42,782 bases of DNA from Nitrososphaeraceae archaeon (GTDB lineage Archaea > Thermoproteota > Nitrososphaeria > Nitrososphaerales > Nitrososphaeraceae), in NCBI GenBank assembly GCA_009377575.1, contig WHTU01000025.1, forward strand, positions 1 through 42,782. The letters run 5' to 3'. A model generated the notes under the pieces. It made no database searches. It was given only the letters and a program-made list of their open reading frames with translations, and was not told where the DNA came from. The position numbers and the translations under genes are program-made. Shown here one piece after another: positions 32,406-41,743 of this stretch. The first letter of the stretch is position 1; each line of letters starts with the position of its first letter.

Positions 32406-32872
32406 GGGATGCCAGGTTCCTAGGCATATCAGAGATCCAGTCCGATGCAGTTAGCAAATGAACGGACTAAACAAGGAAACGGAGTAAATTTATTGGCCTT
32501 GCAACTCTAGTGAGGTGGAAGTTAAAATACAATCCATCATTCCGAAGGTGATGGTGCGTTGTGGATTTGGCACATTCTGATCTTAGCAGACATTTGATGA
32601 ATACCTTCAGATGAATTCATCGACAATTTGCTTTTTCGTGAACTAGAGCGCCGAGATTCTATGAGACAGCAATTAAATCAAGTATCGGAATGCTTGAGCA
32701 ACTCATGAGCAACTCATGAGCAACTCATGAGCAACTCATGTGCAAGTCACAAGATATGTGGCTGAAATAGACCACGGCATCCACATCTTTTGCCGGATCG
32801 TTTAAATTTTGCAATGTGAGTCGGCGACTGTCTAAGAAGTTTTAATAGTCTCCAGTCAAAGATCGAGATACA
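32406..32872. other. intergenic with an 11-base tandem repeat
   Basis: No gene seen. Holds the tandem repeat at 32696-32750 and the TATA box AGTTTTAATAG (32837-32847) of the following gene. Confidence 0.45.
32696..32750. repeat. GAGCAACTCAT tandem repeat, four exact copies plus one degenerate
   Basis: Four identical 11-base units run from 32696 to 32739; a fifth, GTGCAAGTCAC (32740-32750), matches at 8 of 11 positions. One helical turn per unit means the same face of DNA would be presented five times. It lies about 90 bases upstream of the TATA box of the 181-residue gene. Confidence 0.85.
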
Positions 32873-33418
32873 ATGTCTACAGATCATGAGCATAATCGCA
32901 AGAATTTATTAGAAAAGCTACATGAGCGTGATTTCTCGATAAGGGGAAAATACCTCATAAGTGTATCGTCATTAGATTCGCTGATTCGGGACATAATTTC
33001 ATACCATTTTTGCCCACCTGGTCAAGATGAGAGGCGCGGACAATTCATTTCCCTGATATTAGAGCAGCATCTGCAAGAATCGCACAGTGTTTTAAGCATA
33101 CTAGAGAAGATAATTTCGATAAACTACTCAGATCAGTTAAAGAAATATCCTGCTCTGTTCGAAGATTTGTGGGGAATATCTGACTACACCCTCTGGCTTT
33201 CAAGCGCTATTTTAGATACGTCTAAATCGTTGCCTGATAATACAGAACAGGTAGATGGTACCAGACTGACATACTATGACCAGAATGGCGTTCTATGTCA
33301 CAAGGAGGTTAGTCAGGAGCAAATAGAAGAGAAACTTTCTGATTGTTCTAACCTCCATTTCGCGCTTGAAGACATCCGTTCTGAAATTAAAGACAAGATT
33401 CTCACGAGTAGCAAATGA
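32873..33418 (+). CDS. helical hypothetical protein, 181 residues
   Basis: Almost wholly helical: RGKYLISVSSLDSLIRDII, GQFISLILEQHLQESHSVLS, ALFEDLWGISDYTLWLSSAI, and a C-terminal Glu/Lys-rich helix. The first helices resemble HEPN-like four-helix bundles, but no R-x4-6-H motif is evident, so that is only a guess. TATA box AGTTTTAATAG precedes the ATG at the usual distance. Confidence 0.6.
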   Translation: MSTDHEHNRKNLLEKLHERDFSIRGKYLISVSSLDSLIRDIISYHFCPPGQDERRGQFISLILEQHLQESHSVLSILEKIISINYSDQLKKYPALFEDLWGISDYTLWLSSAILDTSKSLPDNTEQVDGTRLTYYDQNGVLCHKEVSQEQIEEKLSDCSNLHFALEDIRSEIKDKILTSSK

Positions 33419-33543
33419 CCACTATTGAAGGGAGCTGGGACGAAGCACCGTGTTTAGTTATGAACGAGCCGTAGGCTACGTCAAGGGTACGATTTAGTTC
33501 AAATAATATGCATCCCACATTTTTAAATTCACTAGAATCGTCG

Positions 33544-33660
33544 ATGTTCAACGCAGAAATTTGCATCGAAGAAATAACCCAAATTGCTACAAATATTCAC
33601 CAAGATAATTTCAAAACGAATAAGAGAATGGATGAACTGATCTTCATTTGGGATACATGA
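33544..33660 (+). CDS. small hypothetical protein, 38 residues
   Basis: MFNAEICIEEITQIATNIHQ, then DNFKTNKRMDELIFIWDT: an amphipathic helical peptide. TATA box CATTTTTAAATTC (33517-33529) lies 15-27 bases before the ATG. The stop TGA touches the TTG start of the next gene with no gap, so they look like a two-gene unit. Unknown role. Confidence 0.42.
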   Translation: MFNAEICIEEITQIATNIHQDNFKTNKRMDELIFIWDT

Positions 33661-33843
33661 TTGGAACCCAACAGGATTCGTCTCCAACTTGGGGAAACGT
33701 CTATCACTGTAAGGATCGAGCTGTACAGTGGTGTTTTGACCGAGAGGACCTTAACCGGAGAAAATTGCTATCGTGAGCTGTTGGAATACCTGAAGCGGAT
33801 CGAATCCAGAGATAGTCTGCATGCTGAAATTGAGGTAGAATAA
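33661..33843 (+). CDS. small hypothetical protein, 60 residues
   Basis: Start TTG 33661, immediately after the preceding stop. Two strands (RIRLQLGETSITVRIELYSG) and a helix (CYRELLEYLKRIESRD) followed by a last strand form a compact beta-beta-alpha-beta unit. No family recognised. Confidence 0.48.
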   Translation: MEPNRIRLQLGETSITVRIELYSGVLTERTLTGENCYRELLEYLKRIESRDSLHAEIEVE

Positions 33844-34385
33844 ATGCTTGCATATCTCATTACGGGCAGCCCTCTTCGTAATTGCTGACGATTCCAATAC
33901 TCTGGACTAGTTTTACGTCAAATGGAGAAACGAAATGTCGCAAATATTGATATGATCTATTAATGCACTATCGTCAAATACAACTTATGGAACCTATTAG
34001 ATTTGGACTCTGCTGCAATTAGGGAATGAATCCAGCAGCATATCAGTATTTCGAACAACCGTTAGGGAAGCGCACGATACCTATGATAGTTCAGATGCAA
34101 CCGATGCTTGTCAGTCGTTGAACTATTATAAAATATCCCATCTCTGCAAAATGCTCCCTTTTGAAAAAGACTTATTGGTCAAATCGACAGCGTTTGGTGC
34201 TAATTTTATAGTATCAGGTTGATATACGAGTCAAACGTACAAAGCGGGTAGGAAGAGACGTGGCGTCAAATGTGAGGTCATATCATAGTGGTGGACGAGG
34301 AATATGCGTTAATGTAGCATTCACGGAGATGAAACATAACTTTCTAAAAGGAAGGCCCAGCAACGAGGGTGGCGGTCATAAATAA
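33844..34385. other. 540-base intergenic region
   Basis: All frames are closed by stops at short intervals and no RNA gene could be folded by eye. TATA-like ACTTTCTAAAAGG (34340-34352) is a possible promoter for the cyclase gene. The length is unusual for this compact window. Confidence 0.4.
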
Positions 34386-35159
34386 ATGAGCGACAAGAAA
34401 TCTGACGACTATATAGAATATCATGGACCGGAAACGGGTGGAGGGGGCACAAACGAACTCGTTGATCTGCAGACCTTGTCTACCCAGAGACAGGACCGAC
34501 TAGTCAACGCCTTAAAGGAACGCTACCAGTACAATACGTCAATCAAGCGGAGTCAGGATTTCCTACGCAAACACGTCAGCTCCAAGGTTCCACTTGTAAT
34601 CATGTACGCGGATCTAGTGGGCTCGACTAAAATGAGTATGACTTTACCGGCAGAAAAATTGGTGACAATTATCAGAGCATTTTCTCACGAACTGTCTACA
34701 GTTATAGAAAGTTATGAAGGATACGTATTGAAATATGTAGGCGATGCTGTTATAGCATTCTTTCCGTACGGCTTCAACAGATACCTTACATGTGATAAAT
34801 CAGTCGAATGCGGAAAATCAATGGTTAGTGTGTTAAGAGAAGGAATTAATCCTATTCTTAGTAAACTAGATTACCCGGAGCTTTCTGTTAAGGTTGGCAT
34901 AGACGAAGGAGAGAACGTAGTTGTTCAATACGGATATGATCAGAGCTCCCCAATTGATATCCTTGGATATGGGATGAACGTAGCTGCAAAGATAACTTCT
35001 CTAACTGATTCTAATAAGGTTTCTGTTGGAGAGAATGTATTCAAGTTATTACATCCGAGTCTTCAATCTGAATATCATGCGCTTGTCACCTCAGAAGCTG
35101 AATGGAAGTATGTCAATCTTGAAACGGGAAACCCATACAATGTTTACACATCAAATTAA
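34386..35159 (+). CDS. class III nucleotidyl cyclase
   Basis: 257 residues; the cyclase homology domain spans residues about 65-250 with no membrane span or sensor domain. Metal-binding Asp76 (MYADLVGST) and Asp120 (LKYVGDAV) are present. Lys116 and Asp191 fit the adenine-specifying pair, suggesting adenylate cyclase. In IDILGYGMNVAAKI the transition-state Asn198 is kept but the partner Arg is Lys202. It would make cAMP from ATP as a dimer, perhaps slowly. The N-terminal 60 residues are polar and may be a docking segment. Confidence 0.85.
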   Translation: MSDKKSDDYIEYHGPETGGGGTNELVDLQTLSTQRQDRLVNALKERYQYNTSIKRSQDFLRKHVSSKVPLVIMYADLVGSTKMSMTLPAEKLVTIIRAFSHELSTVIESYEGYVLKYVGDAVIAFFPYGFNRYLTCDKSVECGKSMVSVLREGINPILSKLDYPELSVKVGIDEGENVVVQYGYDQSSPIDILGYGMNVAAKITSLTDSNKVSVGENVFKLLHPSLQSEYHALVTSEAEWKYVNLETGNPYNVYTSN

Positions 35160-35517
35160 AGAGTTTATTCTTGATTATGATTATTTCTCGGCTTTCAGCC
35201 AGGATTCACTTAAACCTCTATTTCATAATACAAATACTTACAAGTGATCGTAGAAATAATGCAAATCGCATTCACTTAAAAAAATTACGAAGTCGACTAC
35301 TTTTCCGTCGAGGCTTATTATGGAAGTAGAATCTAATAAGAACAGGCCCTTTCCCCTACATAATTAGATCTGCCTTCGAGTATACTGTCAACTAGAATCA
35401 TCTATGAGATTTACTATGGTCCAGTTAGTATGCGCTCGTAGACTGGCTTCCAGAATTTAGTCCAGTCTTAAATCTCCCTATGGTCGAAACCATTCTCGAT
35501 GCAACGATAAATTCTGT
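35160..35517. other. intergenic, no gene seen
   Basis: Short frames only. It separates the cyclase and the nitroreductase, which converge on it; a run of A at 35276-35285 and AT-rich tracts probably end transcription. Confidence 0.4.
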
Positions 35518-36135
35518 TCATACTTCATGTATGAGCTCCTTGAGATTTCTCTTTGGTTTTGGATGGAGCAACTTTAATGGGTATCCTAAACAAAGGATAG
35601 ACGAAGGAACATATTCAGTAGACAAAGCCTGCTTCACCTTCTCTTCATCAATCATTCCGATCCATATGGATCTCAATCCTAGTGCATGCGCGGCAAGCTG
35701 GGCGTATGCTGCGGCTAATGTAGCGTCTTGAAGTGAGAATTTCTGAAGAAGGGCCTGAGGAAAGTTTAATTTGACTCTTGAAGGATTCATACAGAAGACT
35801 AATACTAAAGGAGAGTTGACGTAAGGCTGTTTATTTGCGGCCTCAACCAACTTTGTCTTAACTTGCGCATCTGTTACATGATATATCTCGAATCCTTGAA
35901 ATCCACCTGCTGTTGGAGCAGTGTCGGCTGCGGCAAAAATCATGTCCATTTTCCAGTCTTCGACCGGCCTGTCTTCAAATTTCCTCTGTGATCTCCTATT
36001 TAGCATAACGTTAAAGATATTAGTTTGAAGGATATCATCAAAGTCCTGCTTCGATTCTTCTTCCAATTTGGGATAGACCTTGTCATGTATTGTGTCTGTT
36101 TGATACATTCTGGAAAGTATGTCTGATGGCTGCAT
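35518..36135 (-). CDS. nitroreductase-family flavoprotein
   Basis: 205 residues. FNVMLNRRSQRKFEDRPVED and TAPTAGGFQGFEIYHV are the FMN-binding blocks, and ALGLRSIWIGM and ILCLGYPLK complete the fold. Family members are dimeric FMN enzymes using NAD(P)H to reduce nitro compounds, quinones or flavins, or acting in dehalogenation; the substrate is not evident. The final helix is short. TATA box CTTTTATGCATG (about 36157-36168) supports ATG 36135. Confidence 0.9.
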   Translation of the reverse strand: MQPSDILSRMYQTDTIHDKVYPKLEEESKQDFDDILQTNIFNVMLNRRSQRKFEDRPVEDWKMDMIFAAADTAPTAGGFQGFEIYHVTDAQVKTKLVEAANKQPYVNSPLVLVFCMNPSRVKLNFPQALLQKFSLQDATLAAAYAQLAAHALGLRSIWIGMIDEEKVKQALSTEYVPSSILCLGYPLKLLHPKPKRNLKELIHEV

Positions 36136-36409
36136 TTACAAACTAATAACGAAACCCATGCATAAAAGAATTAAGTAGATTTATTTAAATTACTGCTATC
36201 CTGTACAATTTGAGTTCGTGAAAGTTCGCTGAAGTTGCATTTGTTTGAGCATTTAGGTAACTAAATTTAGAAGGTTTCGACTTGTGCTGTAGACAGAGTG
36301 TTATTGCTATTTAGTACAAGGATGTCCAAAAATGGTATGCAGGTAGGCTCAGAGTATTTTTAGCAATCTCCTAAAAATAGATTGTTTGCAATGGATCCAA
36401 ATTAGGAAT

Positions 36410-36562
36410 TTATCTTTTACCCGTAATCCAAAACTCTGAAACTCTTATAGTGTGTCGTTCATTTTCTTTATGAGAATTTGCTGTCCATCTGTCATCAAAG
36501 ACTAAGTTACAATCCTCACACCAAGCGGTTATGCTTTTCTTACTTATATCGAATGCATTCAA
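36410..36562 (-). CDS. C2H2-like zinc protein, 50 residues
   Basis: AWCEDCNLVFDDRWTANSHK, then ENERHTIRV: C-x2-C-x12-H-x6-H, a C2H2-type finger with a long H-H spacer. Start TTG 36562 follows the TATA box ATTTTTATAAGG (36587-36598) by about 25 bases, a clean leaderless arrangement. Small stand-alone fingers of this kind recur in this group of archaea; they may bind nucleic acid. Confidence 0.6.
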   Translation of the reverse strand: MNAFDISKKSITAWCEDCNLVFDDRWTANSHKENERHTIRVSEFWITGKR

Positions 36563-37083
36563 TGCTAGAAGATATATTGTCGTAGTCCTTATAAAAATAT
36601 TCAGCGATTAGTAGGAGTAGTACTACTGAAGAGATGTCGCTTTTGTATGATCCATTCATTCTACCTCAGCGTGACAGACATGACATAGTTAATCCTCGAG
36701 ATAGTCTTATGCCAAGCGGCTTTACCGCAATCAGATGAATCTGGCACATGTGAGTAATATTATGAAATATGTAATGGCCATAAGACGGAAATAAATGGTC
36801 CTATCTACATCATAATTCATCCGATGAAAGTACAAGACTAGGTTTGTATATCAATCATTGCAAGGTAAACCATCAAGGAAAGTCAATAGCGTGTGCAAAT
36901 AAATTTACATTTGCACGGTTGACCAATATTCTCTATCAGAGGATCGGGAAACGCAGTCTGAAAGGAGGAAGTGATTACAGTGGGTTATGTGTTACAACAT
37001 TAAGGCGAGCATGGCCACCAGTCCAATCGAACCAGATTGCTTTAAGAATTGACAGATGAATCTAAATATTGAAATATTATCGG
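36563..37083. other. 520-base region without a supported gene
   Basis: Contains the promoter of the C2H2-like gene and an unsupported 71-codon frame (36844-37059) with no promoter or protein-like pattern. Nothing else recognised. Confidence 0.4.
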
Positions 37084-37416
37084 TTATTTCGAGATAGGGC
37101 TATGTCTGCTACGTCTCCTGTCTATGATAACTAGAACTGTTCCTCCGATGAGTGCAATAATTCCGTTGACCATTAAAGTAACACTAACAAGTATACCAAG
37201 AAAAGCCAATCCCACGTCAATCCCAATGCTCCTGAGAGATTCTTTGATAGCAGTTTGGTTCATGTTAAGAGCGAAGTTAATAACGTCTTTAGTAGAAGTG
37301 TTTGTCGGCATTGATTCTGCCAGCGAAGCAAGTGCATAAATCGATGGCACTGCAATACTTACACTCGCAACTAATAGTATTCCGCCTACAATTAGTAAAC
37401 TATAACCGCGTCGCAT
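37084..37416 (-). CDS. two-span membrane protein, 110 residues
   Basis: Span 1 (SLLIVGGILLVASVSIAVPS) and span 2 (VGLAFLGILVSVTLMVNGII, extending as a third hydrophobic stretch GGTVLVIID) flank an outer loop with two sequons (TNTSTK, MNQTAI), ending in a basic tail RRRSRH. No family recognised. TATA box TCTATATATAACCC (37443-37456) precedes the ATG. Confidence 0.62.
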   Translation of the reverse strand: MRRGYSLLIVGGILLVASVSIAVPSIYALASLAESMPTNTSTKDVINFALNMNQTAIKESLRSIGIDVGLAFLGILVSVTLMVNGIIALIGGTVLVIIDRRRSRHSPISK

Positions 37417-37792
37417 TTTCCATACTAACTGTTCTCCAATGTAGGGTTATATATAGACGATTAGGCGTGTTCCAGCCGGTACTGGCTTAGCACCAATTCA
37501 TGCCCCCGCCTATTAGTAACAAATTTTCCAATTTATACAGCAATTTCAACAGCATAAAGTCACTTGGTTGATTTCCATACCTGTGCTAGCGCAGCGGATC
37601 TTTTTTCAAATATCACTAGTGATTATTCCCATATAATGACGTACTTATTTAAAATTTATTTGCTGAGCTCTGCTCTAAGCTGAATCTTACCTCGCCTTGC
37701 AATGAGTCTTTAGGCGTCGATGTTTGCTGAATTACTTGTTCCCATGGATAATTATTGCCTCACAATCTTTATAATTATGACGGAGACTTTTT
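37417..37792. other. intergenic, promoters on both sides
   Basis: Divergent control region: TATA box at 37443-37456 for the minus gene and ATCTTTATAATTATG (37767-37781) close to the plus gene. No gene between. Confidence 0.42.
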
Positions 37793-38797
37793 ATGGTTAT
37801 CAGATTATCTCAAATGATAGAAGACAACACCTCAAAATTCAGAGGCTTGGACAATGGGCGTATTACAGAAAAAATTTCTAACATTGCTAAAGGGCTAAAC
37901 TTTAGTGATGAAAGAATGACTTTCATCGAACATATGATCTCATTGAATAGGTTATTAAGCTCGTACGACCCACATGAATCAACCTCATTTCGAACTGTAG
38001 ATGAAAAAGCACAGGATCCTACGTACTTCATTGCGACCTATTTTGATACGAAAGATATTGACCAGGCATTGTGGGTATATAGACTAGTAAGGCTTTTGAC
38101 TAGATACATTCTTCTTTCTGATAAATTTTTTGAGACAGACAAAGTTGAATTTGCTTTGATAGCCAAGAGGGTGCGTACCCGGATAGATGAATTCCTCCTC
38201 AATAGAACCGATAAGGATCATCTTAATTATTCTTTAGATTATTCATTAACCCAATTTTGGGCGTTTTGGAAATTTGAGCAGATTATCAAATGTCGTACAC
38301 TTGCGGGAAACACTTTTTCATACAACGAAATACGGCATTTTAATCTGTTCAAGTCCTCTGATGCTCCAATAGTCTATTCAAGAGTTTTAGATGCAAAGCT
38401 ACCAAGCTTTACTGAGAATGTTTCATTAGTTCTTCATTATAACCAAGCTTTACTTGATTTGCAAGATGACTGGGAAGATATAGAAGAAGATGTTCAGGCT
38501 GACATGCCCAACGTCTTTGTCATGGCCGCTGTTCAGGATGTTTCTTACAACAGTATAAAAAGTTCTACGAATGACAGAATCAGGAACATTGTACTGAAAA
38601 GATCAGATTCGTCAAAGGCATCAATTATTAGATTGGTAAACGAGTATCAGTCGTCAATCAGGAACATTTGTATTCCTAACAACCTTGCCTTCTTAAAATC
38701 CCTCTCTGATCATTATGCTGATACATTAAGAGGAACGATATTGTCACCAGCACTTTATCAATATTGTGATCGAATAGTTGGATCACAAGAGCAATAA
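37793..38797 (+). CDS. helical protein with a DDxxDxxxD aspartate motif
   Basis: 334 residues, all-helical. Around residues 220-240 it reads HYNQALLDLQDDWEDIEEDV, then PNVFVMAA, which recalls the second aspartate-rich motif of isoprenoid synthases (Q/N-x-x-L-D-x-x-D-D-x-x-D). The first DDxxD motif is not evident, so a prenyltransferase function is only an inference; it might be an inactive or regulatory relative. ATG 37793 is close to its TATA box; ATG 37814 (eighth codon) is an alternative. Confidence 0.62.
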   Translation: MVIRLSQMIEDNTSKFRGLDNGRITEKISNIAKGLNFSDERMTFIEHMISLNRLLSSYDPHESTSFRTVDEKAQDPTYFIATYFDTKDIDQALWVYRLVRLLTRYILLSDKFFETDKVEFALIAKRVRTRIDEFLLNRTDKDHLNYSLDYSLTQFWAFWKFEQIIKCRTLAGNTFSYNEIRHFNLFKSSDAPIVYSRVLDAKLPSFTENVSLVLHYNQALLDLQDDWEDIEEDVQADMPNVFVMAAVQDVSYNSIKSSTNDRIRNIVLKRSDSSKASIIRLVNEYQSSIRNICIPNNLAFLKSLSDHYADTLRGTILSPALYQYCDRIVGSQEQ

Positions 38798-39071
38798 TAT
38801 GCGGTAAGTGAAGTGTCATAACGCAGTGTGCCATGATCGGCTGAGACAAAAAGGTAGACAGGACCAGTAGAGATTCGCCTCACCAGGTACAACCAAGGAT
38901 CGGTGAGTTTAAGGCGATCTAAAAATTTTGAAGTTTCCTGTTAGAGACTAGAACGGATTCCCGTGGTGGCTGCATAATTCTCGAGATTCCGAAGAAATCT
39001 CAGATTCCGATTGGAATATTTATGGCGAATCTAGAAAAAACTTTATCTAGCTGAAGTAGGACAATGATTTT

Positions 39072-39437
39072 ATGAAGGAATTAAGTATCATTGTTTTTAC
39101 GCATCATCTTCCCCAATTGACTGAAATTCTGCGCAAATATAACATTGCAGGTATGGCTTCTCACGAAATACATGCGACTGGACATACTAAACGAAAAGAG
39201 ACTCCCGAGATCGTACTTGCATATCACTATGGCAAGATGGTCACTCCCGAGACAGAAAAACGAACTAAGGTAGAGACACTTGTACCTGATTCAGTGGCGG
39301 AGAATGTTATACAAGAACTAGTAAGTAGTTTGGGATCAGAGTCTGAGCCTGGAGGTCTTGTATATGTTACTGATGTATCAAATGCTTACCTGCTTGGAAC
39401 AAAGCGTAGTGGAGACTCACTATTAATCAAGGAGTAG
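39072..39437 (+). CDS. PII-like nitrogen-regulatory-type protein
   Basis: 121 residues. LSIIVFTHHLPQLTEILRKY, GMASHEIHATGHTKRKE, KVETLVPDSVAENVIQELV and a final VYVTDVSNAYLLGTKRSGD follow the GlnB/PII fold from first strand to C-loop. The T-loop region is shorter and lacks the usual Tyr; the C-terminal pattern lacks the RTGE box, so nucleotide sensing may differ. Nitrososphaeria carry many PII paralogues, thought to link nitrogen state to target proteins. No amt gene adjoins. TATA box AACTTTATCTAG (39040-39051). Confidence 0.75.
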   Translation: MKELSIIVFTHHLPQLTEILRKYNIAGMASHEIHATGHTKRKETPEIVLAYHYGKMVTPETEKRTKVETLVPDSVAENVIQELVSSLGSESEPGGLVYVTDVSNAYLLGTKRSGDSLLIKE

Positions 39438-39785
39438 ACCCATTTTTGGTTAATTTGATTTTATTTTTGCAGGTCTCCCATCCGTCCAGTAGTACACTGC
39501 TTAAATCTTTCTCGTAATAGGTCCTCTAACTAGATGATTTTTAAAACTTAAGTCTGTCAGGTTTTCTTGATGACTCCATTATTGCATCCATAGAGTCGAA
39601 TATATCGTCATTAATTGAGTTGATATACGAACTCATCAATATTTGCTTTTTTGATTGTCTAATAAAATGAATACCTTCAAAACTATTTTTTTGTTGGAAA
39701 GAGCATAGTTCACAGGCTCATTGTTGTCTTATCCATACACTATTTTTGAAGTATTTTGGAAAGATTCGTAGTGTCCGGCACACAC
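39438..39785. other. intergenic, no gene seen
   Basis: AT-rich, with T-runs at about 39686-39692 and 39463-39467. No frame or RNA recognised. Confidence 0.4.
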
Positions 39786-40070
39786 TTATCGACATATCTC
39801 CCTACATTTGTCGAGGCCGCTGGAAGTAATTCTAACCTCTTGATCAAGGTTCCAGGTTTGAACAAAGCCTTTGGACTCCAATTCACGAAGTATTGCCTGA
39901 GTCGCTTCATAACCGTAAGATGGTCTTTCATATGCGCCAGTACTAATGGTTTTAAAAAATATCTCCATGCTATTAGCTGAGTGGTCTAAACTTCCGCCAG
40001 TCTGTCCATATAGACCACACAAAAATTTTTCTCCATATCTTTGCAATTCTTCCTTTGTAAATAATCCCAT
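39786..40070 (-). CDS. small protein with C-terminal winged-helix-like part
   Basis: Ninety-four residues. The N-terminal half (MGLFTKEELQRYGEKFLCGL ... ANSMEIFFKTIS) is unrecognised; the second half YEATQAILRELESKGFVQTW, then NLDQEVRITSSGLDKCREI is the helix-helix-wing pattern of a wHTH. It may be a transcription regulator. The start ATG is preceded by AT-rich sequence without a clean TATA box. Confidence 0.55.
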   Translation of the reverse strand: MGLFTKEELQRYGEKFLCGLYGQTGGSLDHSANSMEIFFKTISTGAYERPSYGYEATQAILRELESKGFVQTWNLDQEVRITSSGLDKCREICR

Positions 40071-40786
40071 CTAATTTAATCTATTTCAAACTAGACACCT
40101 ATATAGACTGTCAGGCTTAAGTTTATATCAATTGAAATTCATTTGTTGAAACTAAAGACATCAGAAATCCAGATAAATCGAGAGGAATTCAGTAGGATAA
40201 TAAACACTTTGTGGATCTGCCGACATCGACAGAAAGAAACTCCTTATTCACAAATACCAGACATTTGTGTTTTTTCATGGAAAGCGGTTCACTCGCGCCT
40301 TTTCCCCCCTTAAACAGTAACCTGATCAAAGCATTACTACACAAAATGACCTTGGCTTTGGATTTTTCGATACCAGCAATGACTTGAGGAAATTTGTCAA
40401 GACAACATTCCACTTAAAGAAGAATGTCCAAAGCTAGGGTAGACACTCTTGGCTAAGTTCATATTTCCCTTATTATTTTTCCTGTATAATAATCATGTGT
40501 CAACAAACAGTTGCCTCTCTCCACTACCACTTAATGAGAAACAGATTACCATTACAGTATGTACTCCAATGTTATTTTGCTTTCATCAACTTATGTCGTT
40601 TTATGATTGGAGTCTAATTTATAAGAACCGAGACGAGCTGCCAATATCCCCAGAAAAGAGCAGTACACCCCTATTTTTACTCGTGATCAATAACCATTGC
40701 CATAAAAATTTCATAGATGAGAATAACTGGAGCATGAAGTATGCAATGCTTTCCTTCCTCTGCTAGATGTCAAATGCTAATGTAGG
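40071..40786. other. 715-base region without a supported gene
   Basis: Two frames of 74 (minus, 40189-40413) and 105 codons (plus, 40449-40766) exist but start with GTG/TTG, have no promoter and show no family pattern; I do not call them. The minus frame has the more protein-like sequence. Confidence 0.4.
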
Positions 40787-41290
40787 TTAATGATTTCGTA
40801 CGCCGTCCCGTCTATACTTGACTATCATCAGGATGTAAGATGTAGCGACAGGGATTAGAAGAAGAAATGCTACAAGCAGAATCGGATCATTTACTTCGCC
40901 AGATAATAAGGTGTTCGCCATGTATCGTATAAGTATTATAGTGACGGGGACAACAAGAGCGAAGAACGAAATCAGATAGAGTCTTTTTGTAAAGATAGAA
41001 AGCTTGTGTTCCTGACCAATGTAGAACCCGAAAATCACAAATGCTAATCCCATCATAAATCCAATTACGAAAAGGTAGACCGTAACCTCCTGTACTTGCT
41101 TCAACACTGCGAACCGGTCACTCATCATTGTTAAGCGCTCTACTACTTCTCCCATCTGAGTACTCATGTTTTCTAGTGAGTGTTCCATACGTGAGGTATT
41201 GCTGAATTCCTGAGCCCAAATTGGCTGAATCACTCCCGTCCCGAAGGAGATAAAGAGTATCACAAGAATCGGTATAGTTGTCGGTAACAA
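40787..41290 (-). CDS. exported/membrane protein with coiled coil
   Basis: 167 residues: signal peptide (IPILVILFISFGTGVIQPIWA), an external heptad segment (MEHSLENMSTQMGEVVERLT), then three membrane spans (VYLFVIGFMMGLAFVIFGFY, LISFFALVVPVTIILI, ILLVAFLLLIPVATSYILM) and a basic tail. TTG 41290 is the start: the TATA box AAGTTTAATAGTC (41314-41326) lies about 25 bases upstream. Unknown role, probably an envelope-sensing or assembly protein. Confidence 0.65.
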   Translation of the reverse strand: MLPTTIPILVILFISFGTGVIQPIWAQEFSNTSRMEHSLENMSTQMGEVVERLTMMSDRFAVLKQVQEVTVYLFVIGFMMGLAFVIFGFYIGQEHKLSIFTKRLYLISFFALVVPVTIILIRYMANTLLSGEVNDPILLVAFLLLIPVATSYILMIVKYRRDGVRNH

Positions 41291-41743
41291 TCATATGGTC
41301 GGTAGCTAGAAGACTATTAAACTTATTGTACCTATCTTGCCGTTTAATATTTTCAATATAATTTCAGCCTTTGAAATTCTTCATAAGAGTCTATGATGCA
41401 GAACACTTGGCGAATTGTGAAAAGAGCATCAAATGGATAATCAAATCCTATTGAAACACCATTAACTTTATTCTTTCACCGGTCTCGGGCGATCCCAGCG
41501 TCTGATTAGCCACAGGACAAGACATGACCAGTCATTCTTCATAGAGAAAGGAAATATTTAGAACAGGATTGCATTGTAGCACCTTCTCCGAAAGCTTAAG
41601 TGCGCCGAACTTGGTATTTGTGTCGTCATTCATTCTTACTATCAATATCTATGCATTGTCAACGTTAATGCAAGACAAATACGTACACAGGGGTAAAAAC
41701 TTCTTTTAGTACGGGATCCATCCGTTACAGTATATTTCAATAA
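41291..41743. other. intergenic, no gene seen
   Basis: No frame longer than a few tens of codons on either strand. Contains the promoter of the membrane protein at its left edge. Confidence 0.4.

Noticed and set aside
36844-37059. 71-codon plus-strand frame in the gap before the membrane protein
   Set aside because: Starts with a weak codon, has no TATA box at the right distance, and an irregular residue pattern.
40449-40766. 105-codon plus-strand frame
   Set aside because: TTG start, no promoter, residue content (many Phe, Leu, Cys, His) typical of AT-rich non-coding DNA; the minus frame 40189-40413 is better but also unsupported.
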